Shown in pieces: positions 6,847 through 14,139 of a stretch of 40,644 bases of DNA. The stretch is from positions 1-40,644 of the IMG/VR virus record IMGVR_UViG_3300009172_002465; one strand, given 5' to 3'. The notes under the pieces were generated by a model. The model was not told where the DNA came from, made no database searches, and was given only the letters and a program-made list of their open reading frames with translations. Positions within the stretch are counted from its first letter, which is position 1. Each line of letters starts with the position of its first letter. This DNA comes from a virus. The translations under genes were made by a program, and so were the position numbers.

Positions 6847-7269
6847 TTACGCCTCTTTTGAAGGGTCCCATATCGTTAGGTTCTTCGTTTTAAGTCTATT
6901 AGCGACAATATTGTATCGCGATTGTTCCTCTTTCCATTCCTTTAACCACGTATGTCCGTCTCTTTCGGCGTCAACAAATATGGCATTTGTGAATGCTAAG
7001 GGTAATAATACCGCACAGTGAATAACGATACTCACGACCGTGCTATAGTTGAAAAACCCTAGGTAGTTCGCTGCCAGGAACCCAAAGAATACACTCCAAA
7101 TAGTGAATAATACTAACATAAAGTAGGTTTGCAGACTCTGATCTGGGATATATTTTAATGGATTGTATCGCACATCCATCACTCTTCGCCAGCCACTCAC
7201 CAAGGACATTACGGTCCTTCTAAAAAGACTGGGCTTTTTAATACTTGGTTCAATCATCTTTTCCACCAT
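6847..7269 (-). CDS. Two-span membrane protein, conserved in marine T4-like phages
   Basis: 140 aa. A basic N-terminus (residues 1-45) precedes two membrane helices (about 50-70 and 80-100) and a charged C-terminal tail ending in KEA. The stretch LKYIPDQSLQTYFMLVLFT looks like a family seen in marine T4-like phages, with no known function that I can name. It follows a tiny membrane gene with which it overlaps by 20 nt. The ATG has AAGGA at 10 nt. Confidence 0.6.
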   Translation of the reverse strand: MVEKMIEPSIKKPSLFRRTVMSLVSGWRRVMDVRYNPLKYIPDQSLQTYFMLVLFTIWSVFFGFLAANYLGFFNYSTVVSIVIHCAVLLPLAFTNAIFVDAERDGHTWLKEWKEEQSRYNIVANRLKTKNLTIWDPSKEA

Positions 7270-7357
7270 ATCTAATAAATTCCTTAATTACATGCATACC
7301 ATACGTGGCCCATGTAATGACCACAAAACTCCAGAATAGAAGGACCAACTCAGTCAT
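7250..7357 (-). CDS. 35-aa membrane peptide
   Basis: The frame starts inside the end of the preceding 42-aa gene and overlaps the next gene start. The N-terminal 18 residues are hydrophobic (ELVLLFWSFVVITWATYG), then a basic tail follows. Small single-span peptides of this kind are common in this genome. Function unknown. Confidence 0.5.
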   Translation of the reverse strand: MTELVLLFWSFVVITWATYGMHVIKEFIRYGGKDD

Positions 7358-7478
7358 CAAATGAGTTCTCATCGTCATCGGCAACGTTTGCTCTAATTCT
7401 GTCAGCGATATCTATCAAGTCACTGATTTCTTGTGAGTCTCTTTCTGTGTCTAATTCAATTTCAATTTTAATTTTCAC
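7350..7478 (-). CDS. 42-aa acidic hypothetical protein, GTG start
   Basis: GTG start overlapping the previous stop (GTGA), with AGGAGT 6 nt upstream, which decides the start. The product is short, with alternating Lys/Ile at the N-terminus (MKIKIEIELDTERDS) and an acidic C-terminus. No family recognised. Confidence 0.55.
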   Translation of the reverse strand: MKIKIEIELDTERDSQEISDLIDIADRIRANVADDDENSFDD

Positions 7479-7858
7479 GAAGCACTCCTAGTAGATCTTG
7501 TGTAGATATAAGCGTCAATTTCAGCAGCATTGGCAATTCCACCAACGATGTCTCCAAACCCATTGCTGTATTGACATTCGTTACCAGTTCTGGGATTGAT
7601 TCTTTTCTCAACAGGTTTCCTACCTTTACATTCAACTCTATATCTGACCGGGTTACCGAGTCTATTGACAACTCCAGATTCCTTAAGAAGTTTATTCATG
7701 TATTTTACTGTATCTTTGAATTTCTCAAGTTCCAGCATATCACCTGAACAGTTAACGTCAAATCTGCCTACCCAAGCATCAGATCTTTGTTTACCATTCT
7801 CGTCAGTTTTAACCACGACATCGTCTATAGTTAAAAGTCCATTTTTATCATATTTCAT
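7475..7858 (-). CDS. Hypothetical early protein
   Basis: 127 aa, first gene behind an early promoter, with a GGAGATAA ribosome site. It is soluble with an alternating N-terminal pattern (LLTIDDVVVKTDENG) that suggests a small beta domain, and a basic middle (VECKGRKPVEKRINP). No family recognised. Likely an early host-takeover or DNA-metabolism accessory. Confidence 0.6.
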   Translation of the reverse strand: MKYDKNGLLTIDDVVVKTDENGKQRSDAWVGRFDVNCSGDMLELEKFKDTVKYMNKLLKESGVVNRLGNPVRYRVECKGRKPVEKRINPRTGNECQYSNGFGDIVGGIANAAEIDAYIYTRSTRSAS

Positions 7859-7890
7859 AATTTATCTCCATTGCCTCAAAATATAATACC

Positions 7891-7919
7891 ATTATAATAC
7901 TTTAAAAGGCAAAAGTCAA
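7891..7919 (-). promoter_or_regulatory. Early sigma70 promoter embedded in a hairpin
   Basis: TTGACT (7914-7919), 17-bp spacer, TATAAT (7891-7896). The -35 box lies within the 3' arm of the terminator-like hairpin at 7911-7946. Confidence 0.85.
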
Positions 7920-7946
7920 CCCTTTTCTGCAAAAGAGTTGACTTTT
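7911..7946. terminator. Long symmetric hairpin, likely bidirectional terminator
   Basis: AAAAGTCAAC pairs with GTTGACTTTT, and inside it CTTTT with AAAAG, with one mismatch and a CTGC loop: about 15 bp. Both strands end in a T-run. It follows the DUF932 gene stop on the minus strand and includes the -35 box of the next promoter. Confidence 0.75.
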
Positions 7947-7959
7947 TGAAAGAGGTGAC

Positions 7960-8934
7960 TTACGCCACCTCCGCCATTTCAATTGCGAGGTCGAGAGCGT
8001 CTATCTTTCTCTTCGCATTATGACCGAACCAGGCAGCTGCAGCTCTATAATCTGCATTCCTTCCTAATTCATGGTCTGTCATGTATGTCACTGCATTATA
8101 TGCATTCCACCATGAACCTCTGGCAAAATCTGCCCCAGGTTGAGTGTCGACAATTTCCACGGCTCGTTGAGCTGTTGGACTAAGATTTAGGCCAGTAGAA
8201 CTGAGCTGTCTCTTATCGTTGGTAGATGTACCAAATACCTGCGCCATGAATGCCTCAAAGCTTTGAGGTGTATATTTCTTTGAACCAAGAAACTCTGCAG
8301 CTTCCTTGAATTGTCCCATTCTAGTATGTGAAATACCCAACAATTCCTTGACCTTTTCGGCGTCAAACTCATTCCTATGTGATACTCTCACAGCGGGTTG
8401 TCCGTTCTCAGCGAGGGCCATTGTTAATGTATTATTACATACCACTCTAGTCATTACAAACTTAACATCGACAGCTCTACCATATAAGTGAGGATTAGAG
8501 AATAAAAGAAAACCTTTTACTTCATCTCCACCAAATAAAGAGAACCCTTCGTTCACATCAGCTGTTGCAAAGACGATTTGACCGTCCTTCAGCGAACCAG
8601 CTGTATCCATCTTCATATCGCCAGCAGTTACGAAATCATTAAAGAAATCAAACGCCTCCGAGTTTTGGACCGGATTCCATTTTCCACCAACATTGGTAAG
8701 AATTTTACCATCTGTTTCCCTTACTAGGGACTGTTGACCTGTTGGAACCTTTTTTCCGTCAAGTTCTACAAAAGCTTCTACCTTTTTGACTTTCCAGTCA
8801 AGTCCAGCTGCTGTTTGCATTTCCCTTGGCGTCATGTCATCTTCGACCGGAACTCCAAGACCGTGCCAGGGGACCCCAGCAGATAGACGATACGCCATTT
8901 GAGCTTCGCCATTTACCATTTCTAATTCATGCAT
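7960..8934 (-). CDS. DUF932 phage/plasmid-like protein
   Basis: 324 aa, the usual length for the DUF932 (TIGR03299-like) family found on phages and plasmids. The N-terminal pattern (AYRLSAGVPWHGLGVPV) and the later VVCNNTLTMAL and RVSHR segments are typical. Biochemical role unknown in general; plasmid and phage distribution suggests DNA-related or host-interaction work. It is the last gene of a three-gene unit (with the 60- and 119-aa genes), ending at the hairpin terminator. Confidence 0.85.
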   Translation of the reverse strand: MHELEMVNGEAQMAYRLSAGVPWHGLGVPVEDDMTPREMQTAAGLDWKVKKVEAFVELDGKKVPTGQQSLVRETDGKILTNVGGKWNPVQNSEAFDFFNDFVTAGDMKMDTAGSLKDGQIVFATADVNEGFSLFGGDEVKGFLLFSNPHLYGRAVDVKFVMTRVVCNNTLTMALAENGQPAVRVSHRNEFDAEKVKELLGISHTRMGQFKEAAEFLGSKKYTPQSFEAFMAQVFGTSTNDKRQLSSTGLNLSPTAQRAVEIVDTQPGADFARGSWWNAYNAVTYMTDHELGRNADYRAAAAWFGHNAKRKIDALDLAIEMAEVA

Positions 8935-9109
8935 TTCTTTTCTCCATTTCTACATTACTAAAATTGCCAGCCCAAGCTTGAAACGCCTCGACTGACTCAC
9001 TTTTTGTTAACCCAAAAGCTTCTCTCAAAACTTGTGGGGCTCCAAACATATTCATCTGACCACTTTCGCGGAGAGAATCTAAAAATTTAAATATCATTTC
9101 TTTATTCAT
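8927..9109 (-). CDS. 60-aa hypothetical protein
   Basis: It overlaps the DUF932 start by 8 nt. The pattern SGQMNMFGAPQVLREAFGL followed by SVEAFQAW resembles small proteins seen next to DUF932 or in other marine phages. Compact, helical, soluble. Function unknown. Confidence 0.55.
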   Translation of the reverse strand: MNKEMIFKFLDSLRESGQMNMFGAPQVLREAFGLTKSESVEAFQAWAGNFSNVEMEKRNA

Positions 9110-9111
9110 AA

Positions 9112-9471
9112 TTAAGCTACCTTTTTGAAACCGAAGTTTGCGACCATGAACTGATCACCAGTTTCATTGTCCATTACGATGTCACCAACTGATGTTGAGT
9201 GACCAGTTTCATAAGAGTGAACCGCGTCTGGCTCATCCCATAGATTGGTAATTTTGAATACGTGTTCCAGGTCGTTGGCCTGGACCAAATAGGTGTCCTT
9301 GTAGAATTCAAGGGCTGAAGGGTCAATTTCAAAAGAGTCTCTATAATGCATTGTTTGCATTTTAGCTTTCCAAGCTGGTGATTTTTCTTCAGCACCACTC
9401 CAACCATATTGGTTTGGATAATCTTTTTCCGAAGCTGGGATCTTGATTTGTTTGACTGTAAAATATTTCAT
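9112..9471 (-). CDS. Hypothetical early protein
   Basis: 119 aa with a C-terminal VGDIVMDNETGDQFMVANFG segment ending in GFKKV, a pattern common in small phage proteins that I cannot name. It is the first gene of the DUF932 operon, behind an early promoter. The N-terminal half is Trp/Tyr-rich and soluble. Confidence 0.6.
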   Translation of the reverse strand: MKYFTVKQIKIPASEKDYPNQYGWSGAEEKSPAWKAKMQTMHYRDSFEIDPSALEFYKDTYLVQANDLEHVFKITNLWDEPDAVHSYETGHSTSVGDIVMDNETGDQFMVANFGFKKVA

Positions 9472-9503
9472 ATTTTTTTCCTTTTCCTATTTAATATGTG
9501 TAC

Positions 9504-9532
9504 ATTATACCATAATTACTTGTTAATGTCAA
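9504..9532 (-). promoter_or_regulatory. Early sigma70 promoter
   Basis: TTGACA (9527-9532), 17 bp, TATAAT (9504-9509): a perfect consensus. It drives the 119-aa gene, the 60-aa gene and DUF932. Confidence 0.9.
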
Positions 9533-9561
9533 CACGCTAACTGAATTCTTTTTAAAAGTTT

Positions 9562-9777
9562 TTATACTCCGTCCCGAGTCCTGTCGTATGGGGCGGAATC
9601 CATGAAACAATGAGCAGCTTTGGAAGGAGGAACCATCATATAGAGTTCGTCGAATCCATAAAGAACAAATCCGTCCATCGGGTCGGTACCTTTTTCATAT
9701 TCAACGAGGTCCCAGCCATTTGGGCAGTCGCCTTGATAGGTATTGATGTCTTCGATTAGGATTGTCTCTAGAATCAT
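9562..9777 (-). CDS. 71-aa hypothetical early protein
   Basis: Acidic, soluble, single-gene unit between two promoters, preceded by an AAGGTGAC ribosome site. No motif recognised. The stop lies 30 bp from the next promoter -35 box. Confidence 0.55.
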   Translation of the reverse strand: MILETILIEDINTYQGDCPNGWDLVEYEKGTDPMDGFVLYGFDELYMMVPPSKAAHCFMDSAPYDRTRDGV

Positions 9778-9809
9778 TGTTTGTCACCTTTTTCATTAAT
9801 TAAGTGTAT

Positions 9810-9838
9810 ATTATATCCGAATTGCGTGTTAATGTCAA
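9810..9838 (-). promoter_or_regulatory. Early sigma70 promoter
   Basis: TTGACA (9833-9838), 17 bp, TATAAT (9810-9815). It is next to the direct repeat at 9846-9886 and similar in sequence to the promoter at 10467-10495. Confidence 0.9.
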
Positions 9839-9845
9839 CCATTCC

Positions 9846-9886
9846 TTTATAATATTTTGTTATAACGATATAACCTTTTGATATAA
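9846..9886. repeat. 41-bp direct repeat, copy 1
   Basis: Matches 10512-10552 at 39 of 41 positions by direct comparison. It contains GTTATA-TCGT-TATAAC, a small palindrome, plus two TTATATC words (minus sense). It lies between a gene stop and an early promoter. Confidence 0.85.
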
Positions 9887-9889
9887 CCA

Positions 9890-10453
9890 TCATGCAGCTC
9901 GAGCGAAGACAAACATCTCCTTCATCCCATCATATATTTCCTTAATGGGATGCCATATTTCGCGTTCCTCTTCGTCAATACCGACGACATAAGGCTTGCC
10001 ACATCTCGACCTAGTATATACTTCAAGATCATTAAACTGGGCAAGGTCAAACCAAACCTTACGACCGCCTTTCGACTGAGCAGTCCCAGCCTGTAGGGTG
10101 ATTCCCATCTTCTTGGTGATATAACGGTAGGTTTTAGCAGCGATGCCACGACCACCATAGCGATGGTCAAGTTGGGCCATATTGATATGGAAAGCATCTT
10201 TGAAGCGTTCTGTTGATAGGTTGATATTAAGGACGATTTTAACCCGCTGAGGGCTTCTTCCATGAACCACGCTGGTGTCTACAACCGTAACGTCAAGATA
10301 GCCTTCCTCTTGCATTGAGTCATCAACCCAGACCTGTAGCTTGGAGAAAGAACCCAATTTGACCCAGGTATCGTCGTTAGCTTTGGTATCAAAATAGCCT
10401 AATGAGAACCTTTTCTTCATGTCGATTCGATCCAAGATAGTCACCTTTTTCAT
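9890..10453 (-). CDS. GNAT-like hypothetical protein
   Basis: 187 aa. The segment HRYGGRGIAAKTYRYITKK followed by GITLQAGTAQSKGGRKVWF matches the acetyl-CoA loop and following part of GNAT-like phage proteins (RGxG-like plus GG.K.W). The N-terminal half is beta-rich and includes the hydrophobic stretch KLQVWVDDS. Acetylation activity is inference; substrate unknown. It is a single-gene unit bounded by the two copies of the 41-bp repeat and by promoters. Confidence 0.5.
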   Translation of the reverse strand: MKKVTILDRIDMKKRFSLGYFDTKANDDTWVKLGSFSKLQVWVDDSMQEEGYLDVTVVDTSVVHGRSPQRVKIVLNINLSTERFKDAFHINMAQLDHRYGGRGIAAKTYRYITKKMGITLQAGTAQSKGGRKVWFDLAQFNDLEVYTRSRCGKPYVVGIDEEEREIWHPIKEIYDGMKEMFVFARAA

Positions 10454-10466
10454 TAATTAAGTGTCT

Positions 10467-10495
10467 ATTATACGCCATTTGCGTGTTAAAGTCAA
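10467..10495 (-). promoter_or_regulatory. Early sigma70 promoter
   Basis: TTGACT (10490-10495), 17 bp, TATAAT (10467-10472). It drives the GNAT-like gene and is close in sequence to the promoter at 9810. Confidence 0.85.
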
Positions 10496-10511
10496 CAATT
10501 ATTTCGGATCT

Positions 10512-10552
10512 TTTATACTATTTTGTTATAACGTTATAACCTTTTGATATAA
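10512..10552. repeat. 41-bp direct repeat, copy 2
   Basis: Second copy of the 9846-9886 element. It contains a tandem pair of the 8-bp palindrome GTTATAAC. Like copy 1 it lies between a gene stop and the next early promoter. Confidence 0.85.
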
Positions 10553-10558
10553 GGAACG

Positions 10559-11092
10559 TTATCTTTTGTGAGGTTCGACCCAGTTCTCTTCTAGGATCTG
10601 AGAGGCTTGAGTCAATAGCTGGGGGTCAGCTAGAGATAGCACTTCTAAGAGATATTTCTTCTCATGTTTGAATGCTTTGTGGAAGAATTTTTGGTCATGC
10701 TTGACAATAGACTCAGCATTGTGAATTAAGTCAGCTACCTTGATTGTTTGAGACGCGGCTGGTCCCAAAGCAAAATGGTCTGCGTCCATCTTTTTACGAA
10801 ACTCACGGTTCCCATCTCCTTGCTCGGAGACGTTTGTGCAATAATGGACTAGTTCGGCGACCACTGGACCGAATTGTTCTTTGAGCTCTCTAAATGTTAC
10901 ATCTGTGTCTTCTACAACGTCGTGTAGCAGGGCAGCTGCAATCATTTCTGGCGTATGTGAAACGGTTTCGACAATCTTTGAAACGCCGACTGGGTGCAAA
11001 ACATAGGGCTCACCCGTGTACTTACGTCTTTGTTCGCCGTGTGCTTTGACAGCTACCATTAGAGCGTCATTGATTAATTTTGATTTTTCCAT
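10559..11092 (-). CDS. HD-domain small alarmone hydrolase-like protein (SpoT/MESH1-type)
   Basis: 177 aa with the hydrolase half of RelA/SpoT only. Visible motifs are AHGEQRRKYTGEPYVLHP (substrate Arg/Lys/Tyr and metal H33), LLHDVVEDT (H57, D58, E61-D62), and KVADLIHN (D121, N125). The synthetase domain is absent. (p)ppGpp or related nucleotide hydrolysis is the family function; in phage it would relieve the stringent response. It is a single-gene unit with its own promoter, and the 41-bp repeat follows the stop. Confidence 0.85.
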   Translation of the reverse strand: MEKSKLINDALMVAVKAHGEQRRKYTGEPYVLHPVGVSKIVETVSHTPEMIAAALLHDVVEDTDVTFRELKEQFGPVVAELVHYCTNVSEQGDGNREFRKKMDADHFALGPAASQTIKVADLIHNAESIVKHDQKFFHKAFKHEKKYLLEVLSLADPQLLTQASQILEENWVEPHKR

Positions 11093-11099
11093 AGTTTGT

Positions 11100-11128
11100 A
11101 TTATAACAGGTTACTCTTAAAATGTCAA
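11100..11128 (-). promoter_or_regulatory. Early sigma70 promoter
   Basis: TTGACA (11123-11128), 17 bp, TATAAT (11100-11105). Flanks are nearly identical to 22870-22898 (AGTAACCTGTTATAATA). Confidence 0.9.
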
Positions 11129-11133
11129 CCCTT

Positions 11134-11478
11134 TTAATGAATTGTTTGTGGTCCTTCTGCAAACATTGTATCTAACATATCTCCACAATGTTCACTATAC
11201 CCTGCTTTAATTATTTCCACCACCGTTGGGAATTCTGACAGTGTTTCAACCGGTAATGATTCTAATTCTAGATGCTTTTTGTGAGGAAACATGTCTTTAA
11301 TAAAATGATTCGAGGCCCTCAGAGATTTAAATGAACATGCGTTTGTTAATCCAAATGGGTTGTTCTCAGCAAAACATGCATACATACGATCATCTTCCTT
11401 TCCTAGCTGATGACCATCATATGTTCCTAAGAATACGCCCATATTCTTATCAATTATTATGTACCGTTTTTTGTTCAT
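11134..11478 (-). CDS. Hypothetical protein
   Basis: 114 aa, soluble, with His and Cys scattered in the C-terminal half (GYSEHCGDML). It overlaps the end of the nuclease gene by 29 nt. No family recognised beyond a general similarity to T4-like marine-phage small proteins. Confidence 0.55.
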   Translation of the reverse strand: MNKKRYIIIDKNMGVFLGTYDGHQLGKEDDRMYACFAENNPFGLTNACSFKSLRASNHFIKDMFPHKKHLELESLPVETLSEFPTVVEIIKAGYSEHCGDMLDTMFAEGPQTIH

Positions 11479-12139
11479 GAATTTCCTTATACTTTTCTCT
11501 TACTGCTTTAAAGTGTTCTAAATATTCAGAAGTATCGAATTTGAACACTTGTGGTTCACTACCATCGACACCTATTAAAATTACGCCTTGTTCTATTTGT
11601 ACACCAGTTCTTTCTTCAAAGGCCTTGGCGTAGAATGAGCACTGCATAAAATAATTCGTAATCCATTCTACCTTTTTTGGTTTCCTGGAAGTTTTAAAGT
11701 CTATAATAGAAAGTTTCCCTTCGTATTCCCCAATGACATCTACTTGTCCAGCTGTCTCGAGTTCATCACAATAAAGGAAAGCCTCCTGAAACCATATATT
11801 ATTTATATTCTTATCAATTATGGTTCTCATTTCGTCGAACATAAATAAATTTGAAGGTTGCTGACCTTCTCTATAATCTTCTTTGTTATCAAGATAATTT
11901 TCACAAATTTTATGTACAGCAGTACCACGTCGGGCTGCTTGAGATGAAATCTTATTTGCTTCTGCATGACCAATACGGTCTCGCCATTGTTTAATAGATT
12001 CTTTACTGAGGATTCCCAATACTGTGGTTACAGATGGATAGGCTTCGCCGGTAGGAGTGAAATATCTCCTTCCTTCTTCGGTGGTTTTTCTTGTAATTGC
12101 GGGTAGATCTATCCCGTGTTGGTGGTGTTCAAATATCAT
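11450..12139 (-). CDS. PD-(D/E)XK (RecB/Cas4-like) nuclease
   Basis: 229 aa. Motifs: RGTAVHKICE (helix with Glu/His), ETAGQVDVIGEYEGKLSIID then FKTS (metal Asp and D-x-K core). This order fits single-domain RecB-like or Cas4-like exonucleases present in marine T4-like phages. A role in recombination or DNA degradation is likely. The N-terminal part carries YPSVTTVLGIL, typical of the family. It lies in a transcript with the phoH gene upstream and the 114-aa gene downstream. Confidence 0.85.
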   Translation of the reverse strand: MIFEHHQHGIDLPAITRKTTEEGRRYFTPTGEAYPSVTTVLGILSKESIKQWRDRIGHAEANKISSQAARRGTAVHKICENYLDNKEDYREGQQPSNLFMFDEMRTIIDKNINNIWFQEAFLYCDELETAGQVDVIGEYEGKLSIIDFKTSRKPKKVEWITNYFMQCSFYAKAFEERTGVQIEQGVILIGVDGSEPQVFKFDTSEYLEHFKAVREKYKEIHEQKTVHNN

Positions 12140-12157
12140 AATATATCCTTTAATGTC

Positions 12158-12189
12158 AAAAATAAAAAGAGGCCGGATTGCCCGACCTC
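12158..12189 (-). terminator. Rho-independent terminator after phoH
   Basis: Minus-strand stem AGGTCGG/CCGGCCT (7 bp with one wobble), loop GCAAT, then CTTTTTATTTTT. It separates phoH from the downstream nuclease gene. Confidence 0.85.
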
Positions 12190-12206
12190 CTTTCAGTAGT
12201 GTCTCC

Positions 12207-12995
12207 TTATGCCATGGCTGTATTTAAGCCAAATGAATGAGTAACTTTACTCATTGGTTGTTGTTGTTTTTCCTGTTTGTCCTTCGCGATAATGTATTCC
12301 TTTACGAGGCCTGAGCGAACAATGTCCTCGATTCCAAATTTTACAGTTCTGAATGAAGGAATACGATTTAAAACTTTTATAAATGTTTTTAAACCACTTA
12401 TATCATTCCTATTGCGAGAACTTTCCAGGTCATCTTGTCTTGTATCTCCGCAGAATATAATCTTTGAAGATTCTCCCACACGAGTAATAATACTATCCAA
12501 CTCGTGATAAGTCATTGACTGACATTCATCTACAATTATAATAGAATTATCAAAAGTTAATCCTCTTACAAAAGATGATGTCATAAATTTAATTTGTCGT
12601 TTTTGTTTCATGATTTCCCATGCATCTCCACGACTAAATAAATTGTTAACAATGTCGGCGTAAGGTGTTGCATAAACTGCCTCTTTTTGGGCTTGTGAAC
12701 CAGGCATAAAACCTTGTTCCCTTGTTTGTACAGCGGATCGAACAATTATCATTTGTTCATATTCCTCGTCTTGAAGAATATCCATTAAACCCATATATAA
12801 TGCGCACATAGTCTTACCTGTGCCTGCCGTGCCAATCGCGGCGATATTATACCCTGCCTTATAGTTATCGAACATATCTTTCTGAGTGTCGGTAATCGGT
12901 TGGATCTTTTTCATAGTAAATTTGGAATTTTGCGTTCCTGCATTGTCCTGTTTAGATTTCCTCTTCTCTTTTTGTGATATACGACTTCTTGGCAT
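12207..12995 (-). CDS. phoH: PhoH-like ATPase
   Basis: 262 aa from the ATG with AAGGAGAG at 5 nt; a start 30 nt upstream is less likely. Walker A is GTAGTGKT, Walker B is IIIVDECQ, and QSMTYHELDSI plus FCGDTRQDDL are typical of the PhoH family. PhoH is widespread in marine phages, where its role (RNA or phosphate metabolism) is unsettled. The gene stands alone, ending at a strong terminator. Confidence 0.92.
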   Translation of the reverse strand: MPRSRISQKEKRKSKQDNAGTQNSKFTMKKIQPITDTQKDMFDNYKAGYNIAAIGTAGTGKTMCALYMGLMDILQDEEYEQMIIVRSAVQTREQGFMPGSQAQKEAVYATPYADIVNNLFSRGDAWEIMKQKRQIKFMTSSFVRGLTFDNSIIIVDECQSMTYHELDSIITRVGESSKIIFCGDTRQDDLESSRNRNDISGLKTFIKVLNRIPSFRTVKFGIEDIVRSGLVKEYIIAKDKQEKQQQPMSKVTHSFGLNTAMA

Positions 12996-13041
12996 ATTTG
13001 CTCTCCTTATATACGAAACAATCAACGCATGAAGATAAAGG

Positions 13042-13287
13042 TCATTTCCAGTCGTTTATTTTGTTCCCTGTGTATGATTTATTTGCTTTCATCGATGTAA
13101 GTAAATCACGAAAACCTTGGTCGGGCTTCGCCCTTCCTAACCGCGCGCTATCAATCAATGGCGCGGAGCCGGTTATAACTTGTTTTAGATTTGGATTTGC
13201 TTCGAGATAGGATTCTCGTTCGGCAAGTTTGAGCATTTTGTCAAACCGTTCGCCGGTATCAGTATTTTCAAATTCGTAGATAGGCAT
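13042..13287 (-). CDS. FmdB-like small protein without zinc Cys
   Basis: 81 aa. It begins MPIYEFENTDTGERFDKM, as in FmdB-type zinc-ribbon proteins, but has no Cys, so the metal site is lost. T4-like cyanophages carry similar proteins ending, as here, with GRAKPDQGFRDLL. It lies behind a TATAAATA late-type promoter. A regulatory or structural role is unknown. Confidence 0.65.
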   Translation of the reverse strand: MPIYEFENTDTGERFDKMLKLAERESYLEANPNLKQVITGSAPLIDSARLGRAKPDQGFRDLLTSMKANKSYTGNKINDWK

Positions 13288-13318
13288 ACTTTTTATATAG
13301 TCCAATGAATCATATTTT

Positions 13319-13326
13319 TATTTATA
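13319..13326 (-). promoter_or_regulatory. T4-type late promoter (TATAAATA)
   Basis: A perfect TATAAATA box 31 bp before the start of the FmdB-like gene, with no -35 box, as expected for gp55/gp33-type late transcription. Gp55 itself is not in this window. Confidence 0.55.
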
Positions 13327-13343
13327 AGAATTTAAACGGGAAT

Positions 13344-13928
13344 TTAGACGATTTCGTCGTAAATTTCTTTCCACTTGGAGACTCTTATAATGTCAGGATT
13401 GTCGAAATACTGGTTGAAGTTATGGTCAATCAGAATTGATCTGAGTCCCATTCTGTGTCCAGTTAGAGCATTTGAAGGCTTGTCTTCTACCCATATACAG
13501 CCACTGTCTTTATAGGGTAATAATCCTTCGTCTTTATCATCACCGCAATCAAGACAAACAAGTTTTTCAAACACACCCTTTCCAAAGAGTCTTTCGAGGT
13601 TCTGTTCTCTTAATTTGCCGGCATAGTAATCAGTACTGAGACTAGTAATGCAATGAAAAACATAGCCTTCATCATGTAACTTTTTAACATATTTTATAGA
13701 GTCCCTTAATCCAGGTAGGAAACCAATCCTAGCTGATTCATTAAATTGTCTAACCAATTGTCTAGCTAATGTTTTGGGTATGTCAAACGTGGTAGCGACA
13801 TCGTAGACATCTTCCACCTGTACCATATACCCATTTTCGTCCATAAACTTGTAAAAGCTGTATTTCCAGTCCAATAAGACCCCGTCGCAATCGACAAGAA
13901 TCAATTTATCACTTCTAATGTCTTTCAT
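13344..13928 (-). CDS. HAD-superfamily phosphatase
   Basis: 194 aa. Motif I DCDGVLLDW, motif II ITS (in FHCITSLS), and motif IV WVEDKP are visible; a cap domain fits between residues 25 and 85. This fits nucleotidase or phosphatase members of the HAD family (5'-deoxyribonucleotidase-like). Substrate not predictable. First gene after the early promoter at 13954. Confidence 0.8.
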   Translation of the reverse strand: MKDIRSDKLILVDCDGVLLDWKYSFYKFMDENGYMVQVEDVYDVATTFDIPKTLARQLVRQFNESARIGFLPGLRDSIKYVKKLHDEGYVFHCITSLSTDYYAGKLREQNLERLFGKGVFEKLVCLDCGDDKDEGLLPYKDSGCIWVEDKPSNALTGHRMGLRSILIDHNFNQYFDNPDIIRVSKWKEIYDEIV

Positions 13929-13953
13929 ATTATATCCTTTCCTTTAATTGTAT

Positions 13954-13982
13954 ATTATAACACACTTTAAAGGGAATGTCAA
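13954..13982 (-). promoter_or_regulatory. Early sigma70 promoter
   Basis: TTGACA (13977-13982), 17 bp, TATAAT (13954-13959). The -35 box is 4 bp from the stop of the upstream basic peptide. Confidence 0.9.
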
Positions 13983-13986
13983 CACG

Positions 13987-14127
13987 CTATTCGCCGTATT
14001 TTTCTTTTAATCGTCTTTTCCTCTTGGATTTGAATTTTTTGTTACGCTCTTCGCGTTGGCGTTTCTCATCTGTCTTTAGATTTTCCCACTCTTTCGGTTT
14101 GGGTAAATCCCTATAACGTTTGGCCAC
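13987..14127 (-). CDS. 46-aa highly basic protein, GTG start
   Basis: GTG start with AAGGA at 9 nt. More than a third of the residues are Lys/Arg (KFKSKRKRRLKEKYGE at the end), suggesting nucleic-acid binding. No family recognised. The stop is immediately before an early promoter. Confidence 0.6.
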   Translation of the reverse strand: MAKRYRDLPKPKEWENLKTDEKRQREERNKKFKSKRKRRLKEKYGE

Positions 14128-14139
14128 GTCATAATTTCC

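Noticed and set aside
6830-6848. AT-only palindrome at the end of the 6847-7269 gene as a terminator
   Set aside because: Eight A/T pairs with no G-C and no U-tract; too weak to be called.
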